From Microtetraspora malaysiensis (GTDB taxonomy: Bacteria; Actinomycetota; Actinomycetes; Streptosporangiales; Streptosporangiaceae): a stretch of DNA of 64,000 bases. A model generated the notes under the pieces. It saw only the letters and a list, made by a program, of their open reading frames with translations, searched no databases and was not told the origin of the DNA. Shown one piece after another: positions 59,464 to 64,000 of this stretch. The position numbers and the translations under genes are program-made. The DNA is taken from positions 1 to 64,000 of the forward strand of contig NZ_BBYJ01000006.1 of the NCBI RefSeq assembly GCF_001528665.1, read 5' to 3'. The first letter of the stretch is position 1, and each line of letters starts with the position of its first letter.

Positions 59464-60669
59464 CTACCGAGCTCCTTCCTGCAGTGCCTTCTCAACGGCC
59501 TGGAGCGTGGCGTCGTCCAGCATCTCGCCGTGGCCCCCGACGAAATAGCGCTCCACCATTTCGAACACCACCACGTCGCTCGCCGCGATCTGATCGGCCA
59601 CCTGCCGTGCTCCCGCCCTGGCTGGCGCGTCGCTACGCATAACGGTCAGATCCGCGAAGTACGGCGTGGTCCATGGGACGGAGGTTCGGGTGAACGAGTC
59701 GCCGATGAGGATGGTCCTCGGTGTGAACAGCGGCGCCTTCCCAGAGGTGTTGGTGACCCTGAACCACAGGGGCGTCCCGCTGTCGTCCCGCCTGAGCTGG
59801 CGGACCCCTTCCCGCTTCAGACTCCACTGCTCGACGATCTCCTCCCGAGGGGTGCCCAGCAGTGGGCCGAGATCTCCCGTCCTGGTCTGGCTTCCCGTTC
59901 GGGTGAGATCGCTACTTTCGGTGAGACCCGGTTGGACGGCCTCGGCGAGCAGCATGCCGTACAGGGCGGAGGAGCGGTCGTTCCAATGGCTGTCGGTACT
60001 CCAGTAGACCGCTTTCCCTGCCTCGTTCCGTAATTTCAGCAGGGCCGAGCGGAGATCGATGTACCCGTCCAGATCGGCCTGTGCCAGCGCGGCCCAGAAC
60101 TCCCGCTTCCGCCTCTCCAGACAGTCCTCGCCGAGGAACCGCTCCGGCAGATGCTCAGGATGGATGGTGGTCTTGTCGGGAGCCACAGTGAACAGGAACC
60201 TCTTGCCGGACTTCCGGACCATTCTCGCGAGGCGGCGGACACGGTCCAGCGTCTCGTCGATCGACCACTCCGGCCGGCACGCCTCGGCCACGTCGTCCCC
60301 GAAGTAGAGCCACCCGTCCCGACCTTCGATCACTCGCGGGTACGTCGGTTCTCTGCCGGTGTGGTACGTCGGAGGCTGCTGGAAGAGCAGTTGGGAAAGC
60401 GCGGCGTTCCCGCTCACCGCATGCTGCCGCAGCGGCAGATGGGCGATCGCCCAGGATTCGAGCTTGGGGATGAACGCCCACCCCTCGGCGAGGTCCGGGA
60501 AGTCGGGGAGTCTCCGGTTCTCCAGTTCGATGGCCCGCTCGCCTGCGGCGAACGCCACCATGGGGCCGAAGAAGAGCAGTCCCGCGGCGAGAACGGCGGC
60601 CGCACGCCGGCCTCGTACCCGGCGAAAGCCGGCGTTCTCGCGGCGCCGCGTGCTGTCGGTCGACGTCAT
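59464..60669 (-). CDS. AlgJ/AlgX-like O-acetyltransferase (SGNH-type)
   Basis: A 401-residue exported protein with one N-terminal membrane helix (AAAVLAAGLLFFGPMVAFAA). The AlgX/AlgJ catalytic domain shows VIEGRDGWLYFGDDVAEAC, KRFLFTVAPDKTTIHPEHLP, Asp and His in YWSTDSHWNDRSSALYGM, and the nucleophile Ser in TILIGDSFTRTS. Such proteins receive acetyl groups from an MBOAT partner and place them on an exported polysaccharide. The MBOAT gene lies 12 bases upstream in the same transcript. The acceptor polysaccharide is unknown, since no glycosyltransferase or polymerase gene is near. Confidence 0.8.
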   Translation of the reverse strand: MTSTDSTRRRENAGFRRVRGRRAAAVLAAGLLFFGPMVAFAAGERAIELENRRLPDFPDLAEGWAFIPKLESWAIAHLPLRQHAVSGNAALSQLLFQQPPTYHTGREPTYPRVIEGRDGWLYFGDDVAEACRPEWSIDETLDRVRRLARMVRKSGKRFLFTVAPDKTTIHPEHLPERFLGEDCLERRKREFWAALAQADLDGYIDLRSALLKLRNEAGKAVYWSTDSHWNDRSSALYGMLLAEAVQPGLTESSDLTRTGSQTRTGDLGPLLGTPREEIVEQWSLKREGVRQLRRDDSGTPLWFRVTNTSGKAPLFTPRTILIGDSFTRTSVPWTTPYFADLTVMRSDAPARAGARQVADQIAASDVVVFEMVERYFVGGHGEMLDDATLQAVEKALQEGAR

Positions 60670-60681
60670 CTGTCGTCTCTT

Positions 60682-62118
60682 TCAAAACTGGTAGTAGAGG
60701 AACGGGCTGAACGTGCCGGCGGCGACGAGCACCCCGGCGTACGGGGCCGCCACCCACGTCATCACCGCCCGCGCCGCTTTCGCCGCGGGCCCCTGTCCGG
60801 ACTCGACCAACCGGCCGAGCGAGAACGAGGAGGGGAGCAGTACGACGGTCAGTGCGAGGACAAGGACGAGGGACCGCTGATGGTCGAGCGCGAACACGAC
60901 GAACTCATCGGGAGCGCCCGGCTGCCAGCTGAACATCGCGCCGAGCATGTGCACGGCCTCCGTCATGTTCTCCGCCCGGAAGAACACCCACCCGACCACC
61001 ACCAGGAGGAAGGTCGCGGCCCGGCGCGCGACCAGGACGATGACGTTCCCCGGCATCCGGTCGAATCCGGATGCTCGCTCGAATACGAGCAGGGCGCCGT
61101 GATAAAGGCCCCAGGTGAGGAACGTCCAGTCGGCGCCGTGCCAGAAGCCGCAGAGTACGAAGATGATGCACAGGTTCCGGTAGGTGGCCAACCGGCCTCC
61201 GCGGTTCCCACCGAGAGGGATGTACACGTAATCGCGGAACCAGCGGGACAGCGACATGTGCCAACGGCGCCAGAAGTCGGTGATGGAGTATGCCGAGTAC
61301 GGGCGGTCGAAGTTGCCCGGTAGCCGGAACCCGAGCATGACGCCGAGGCCGATGGCCATGTCCGAGTATCCGGAGAAGTCGAAGTAGATCTGGATGGTGT
61401 AGGCGAGCGCCCCGAGCCACGCTGTCGCCGTGGTCATCTGCCCGCCCGGATGAGCGAAGGCCGCGTCCGCGACCGGTGCGATCGAGTCCGCCACGATCAC
61501 CTTCTTGGCCAGCCCGAGGGCGAAGCGGGGAAAGCCCACGGCCAGGTCGTCCAGTTTCCTGCGGCGGGTGTCGGCGAGTTGCTCGGAGATCTCGTGGTAG
61601 CGGACGATCGGTCCGGCCACGAGCTGCGGGAACATCGCGATATAGGTCACGAACTGAACCGGGCTCTTCTGCGCGGGCCGGCTGCGCCGATAGACGTCCA
61701 CCACATAGGACAGATGGTGAAAGGTGTAGAAGGAGATGCCGATCGGCAGGGCGAGACCGATGATCGGGGTGTGTCCCAGTCCCAGCGCGCTCGACAGCGC
61801 GTCGATCTGGTGACTGGCGAATCCAGCGTATTTCCAGACGGCCAGGATCGTCAGATTCCACAGCACGGTCGTGATCAGTAGATACAGGCGTAATCGGGAG
61901 CGTTCCCGTAGCCGATCGGAGTCGATCGCGATGCCGACGGCGTAGTTCACCGCGATGGCGGATAACAGGAGACCTGTGTAGGCGCCCGCACCCCAGGTAT
62001 AGAAGACCAGGCTGACCACGGCCACCAATGCGTTACGCCACCGGCCGGGGAGCAGCCAGTATGCAGTGAGCGTGACCGGCATGAAGAGCCAGAGGAAAAT
62101 CGGCGAAGCGAAAGACAT
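60682..62118 (-). CDS. MBOAT-family O-acyltransferase (AlgI-like)
   Basis: A 478-residue membrane protein with about 12 helices. Diagnostic segments are LPIGISFYTFHHLSYVVDVY, MFPQLVAGPIVRYHEI, QIYFDFSGYSDMAIGLGVML, FWRRWHMSLSRWFRDYVYIP (first conserved His) and LCGFWHGADWTFLTWGLYHG with the catalytic His. It moves acetyl groups from cytoplasmic acetyl-CoA across the membrane to its AlgJ-like partner downstream. DltB homologues share the fold, but the AlgJ-type neighbour argues for polysaccharide acetylation. Confidence 0.88.
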   Translation of the reverse strand: MSFASPIFLWLFMPVTLTAYWLLPGRWRNALVAVVSLVFYTWGAGAYTGLLLSAIAVNYAVGIAIDSDRLRERSRLRLYLLITTVLWNLTILAVWKYAGFASHQIDALSSALGLGHTPIIGLALPIGISFYTFHHLSYVVDVYRRSRPAQKSPVQFVTYIAMFPQLVAGPIVRYHEISEQLADTRRRKLDDLAVGFPRFALGLAKKVIVADSIAPVADAAFAHPGGQMTTATAWLGALAYTIQIYFDFSGYSDMAIGLGVMLGFRLPGNFDRPYSAYSITDFWRRWHMSLSRWFRDYVYIPLGGNRGGRLATYRNLCIIFVLCGFWHGADWTFLTWGLYHGALLVFERASGFDRMPGNVIVLVARRAATFLLVVVGWVFFRAENMTEAVHMLGAMFSWQPGAPDEFVVFALDHQRSLVLVLALTVVLLPSSFSLGRLVESGQGPAAKAARAVMTWVAAPYAGVLVAAGTFSPFLYYQF

Positions 62119-62996
62119 CGGTCTCCTGGTGCGGGGGAAAGAGAGATCCTGGCGGCCGCGTGGGAAAGTTCGGTCCCTTTAACCGCGTCCGGGCGTCACA
62201 CGGAAAAGGAGAGAACTCGCGCAGGACAGGGCCCCCGGGCGGCTCATCGCGACGAAAACCGCTGAAGCGTGAGCGTCGCCCGGGCGGTGGAGCCGTGCGG
62301 CCGAAACTGCCGTGACGGGGGCCTCGGCAACCTTTGAGAGGGCACTACTCCGCGTTATCCTTGCCCGGTCACGCTTTCGCGGGACTCCCGCGTTCCACTG
62401 GGCGATGCCAATGCATCAGATGGCCGTCGACGTGTTCCAAGCTCAGGTCCTGGTCGTACCGCACAGGGATGTCCTCGACCTAAGTGAGTGGAACACGCTC
62501 CTCCTTGGGCGCCTCTTTGGGGGAAACCTCCAGAACTGCGGCTACCCGGGTGTCGCAAAAGTATCGTGATCGACTATAAAGCCAATGTAAGCAGTTCATG
62601 ACGAGGCGACAAATCGGAAGTCAGACATGGCGGGCCGGGATCTCGCCGCGCGCGGGCTGTCCCTGCTCTCGCCTCCGATCACCGCCAAGGTCCTGGGCGC
62701 CGCGGGGCGTGGCTGGACCGTCTCGAAGCATCACCCTCGGTGACGCGCTGGAGCATGTAGCCGAGCGCTGATCTTGCCGCCCCCGGTCGAGTCCGAGGCC
62801 AGGGGTTCGGAGCGTGGGGCCGGTGGCGGGCGAAGACGCGGGTGACGGTCCGAGGAGAATCCATTGCTTCGCGAACTGGGGCATTCGAATCACCGGTCCC
62901 GGCATGATCACGGATCAATTCCAAGTGGGAAACGTGAACAATGGTGCCCTGTGCCGGCATTAGAAGATGACTCCTCGCCCTGCTTCGAGGAGTCTC
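62119..62996 (+). other. 878-base region without a convincing gene
   Basis: The stretch upstream of the MBOAT gene is probably its promoter and leader. An 85-codon frame at 62312-62569 and a 38-codon frame at 62627 have no recognisable composition or ribosome binding site. The section near 62560-62620 is locally AT-rich (CTATAAAGCCAATG). Confidence 0.4.
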
Positions 62997-63731
62997 ATGT
63001 ATCCCACCGGATCGCCTACGCCTCTGCGGCCGATACGTGGCCTGGGGACGGCGGCCGTCGTGATGCTGGCCGTCGATTCTCTGGTGAGCGTGATCGCGTC
63101 CGTCATAAGCGCGCAAAGGGTCATTCTCATCGACAGGATGCTGGCCGACAGCGACTCCGTCTCCATGAGCGAGGTCGAGGCCAGTGACGCGCTTAATGCC
63201 GGGTCCGGCCTGGTGGAGATCATCGTCTATGTCGCCACAGCTGTCATGTTCCTGATCTGGCTGTTTCGCGCCCGGACGAACGCGGAGGTGCTGAGCCCGT
63301 GGCCGCATCGACGTGCCAGGCCATGGCTGATCTTCGGATGGTTCGTCCCCATCGTCAGCTGGTGGTTCCCGAAGCAAATCGTCGATGACATCTGGACGTC
63401 TTCAAAGACTGGCGCCCTGGCGGAGACCGGAAACTTCGCGACCGCCCGCCGTTCCGGCCTGATCTGGGCCTGGTGGCTGGCGTGGCTGGTCACCGCGTGG
63501 GTCACAAAGCTGGTGGGCCGCGAATACGTGAATGTCGAAGAGCTGCCGGACTTACGGAATGCGGCCGTTTTCGACATCGTCGGCAACGCGCTCTCCATTG
63601 GCGCGGCCGCCCTGGCCGTCGCGGTCGTCCTGGCGATCACCCGTCTCCAGGAGGACCATTACCGAAATGTGGCAGGGCGGCCGCCGCGCGTGGCGTGGTG
63701 GGAGATCGACGCCGCCCGGCAAGGGATGTAA
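62997..63731 (+). CDS. DUF4328 membrane protein
   Basis: A 244-residue protein; ATG 62997 is preferred over ATG 62967 since GAGGAG lies six bases upstream. After a short Pro-rich start there are four or five membrane helices, with the DUF4328 pattern VIFLIWLFRARTNAEVLSP-like (MFLIWLFRARTNAEVLSPWP), RPWLIFGWFVPIVSWWFPKQ and VDDIWTSSKTG. A final helix pair (NALSIGAAALAVAVVLAI) follows. Function of the family is unknown; members are frequent in actinobacteria. Confidence 0.75.
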   Translation: MYPTGSPTPLRPIRGLGTAAVVMLAVDSLVSVIASVISAQRVILIDRMLADSDSVSMSEVEASDALNAGSGLVEIIVYVATAVMFLIWLFRARTNAEVLSPWPHRRARPWLIFGWFVPIVSWWFPKQIVDDIWTSSKTGALAETGNFATARRSGLIWAWWLAWLVTAWVTKLVGREYVNVEELPDLRNAAVFDIVGNALSIGAAALAVAVVLAITRLQEDHYRNVAGRPPRVAWWEIDAARQGM

Positions 63732-63829
63732 GGAGGGCGTCGGCAGGACCACCACGCTGTCGATGGCCGTCGGCCCGCTGCGCCCGGACGGCGGCCGTCG
63801 CGGGGGGACAGGGACGTGCGTCGGAGCCG

Positions 63830-64000
63830 TCAGTAGGTGGCGCATCCGACGTTGACCGGGACGCGCGCCGACGCGCGGCCGGACTTCAGGTCGTACGCCT
63901 GGACATAGCCGTTCGGCTTCCCGGACCCGGAGCAGTAGAGGAGGTCGAGCTTCTTGCCGAAGCTTCCCCCGGCGTAATCGGCGTTGGCGACGGCCTTCAC
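63830..64000 (-). CDS. C-terminal part of a probable secreted protein, cut by the window edge
   Basis: The minus strand is open from the edge to TGA 63832-63830 and encodes 56 residues. It contains LDLLYCSGSGKPNGYVQAYD and SARVPVNVGCATY. Two Cys placed as for a disulfide and the absence of charged helices suggest an extracellular beta-rich domain. The start lies outside the window and no family is recognised. Confidence 0.5.
   Translation of the reverse strand: MKAVANADYAGGSFGKKLDLLYCSGSGKPNGYVQAYDLKSGRASARVPVNVGCATY

Noticed and set aside
62312..62569. 85-codon plus-strand frame
   Set aside because: No ribosome binding site, no recognisable composition, isolated in a gene-free stretch.

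Overview
The window is very GC-rich, uses GTG and TTG starts freely, and carries many TetR, XRE and GntR regulators. It also has a transmembrane Ser/Thr kinase, a DUF397/XRE/ATP-binding regulator trio and remnants of an actinomycete integrative conjugative element (AICE). This points to a filamentous actinobacterium, most likely order Streptosporangiales (inference from gene content; no marker gene is present).

Region 1 (about 1-9,540) is accessory DNA. An IS3-family element (orfB broken by an in-frame stop) is followed by small unknown proteins, an XRE-TPR regulator and a KorSA-like GntR regulator. Next come a duplicated fragment of that regulator's tail, a Pra-like activator and an FtsK-type Tra gene cut off before its motor domain. 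The block stops at a tRNA gene with anticodon CAU, whose 3' end faces it. It reads as a decayed AICE.

Region 2 (9,540-17,300) holds an orphan sugar-binding lipoprotein and a SnoaL-like/TetR divergent pair with operator repeats. A scrambled monooxygenase fragment follows, then a TetR regulator with two adjoining 15-bp operators facing an APC permease and a serine hydrolase.

Region 3 (17,300-26,700) has a fused SecDF, a chitin-binding thermolysin-like protease and a PGPGW membrane protein. Its most interesting locus is a 46-residue Gly/Cys/Arg/Trp peptide gene (26,059-26,199, minus strand). It has a strong ribosome binding site, then a 14-bp perfect hairpin, then an ABC exporter. I found no obvious modification enzyme next to it except a divergent SAM-dependent methyltransferase. 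I regard this as a candidate undescribed secreted-peptide (RiPP-like) system.

Region 4 (27,500-50,140) is largely ordinary chromosomal DNA: TetR plus FAD monooxygenase, kinase, an extra GroES, RlpA, flavin reductase-like protein, endonuclease/phosphatase, penicillin acylase, M14 carboxypeptidase, RpiR regulator and helicase-associated protein. It ends with the WhiJ-type trio, a histidine phosphatase and an acyltransferase.

Region 5 (50,250-56,320) pairs a NarL-type two-component system with a cobalamin riboswitch driving btuF-btuC-btuD-cbiZ, a coherent corrinoid uptake and salvage operon.

Region 6 (56,500-64,000) carries a TPR protein, a pentapeptide-repeat protein, a PD-(D/E)XK-like nuclease, an AlgJ/AlgI-type polysaccharide O-acetylation pair, a DUF4328 membrane protein and a secreted protein cut by the window edge.
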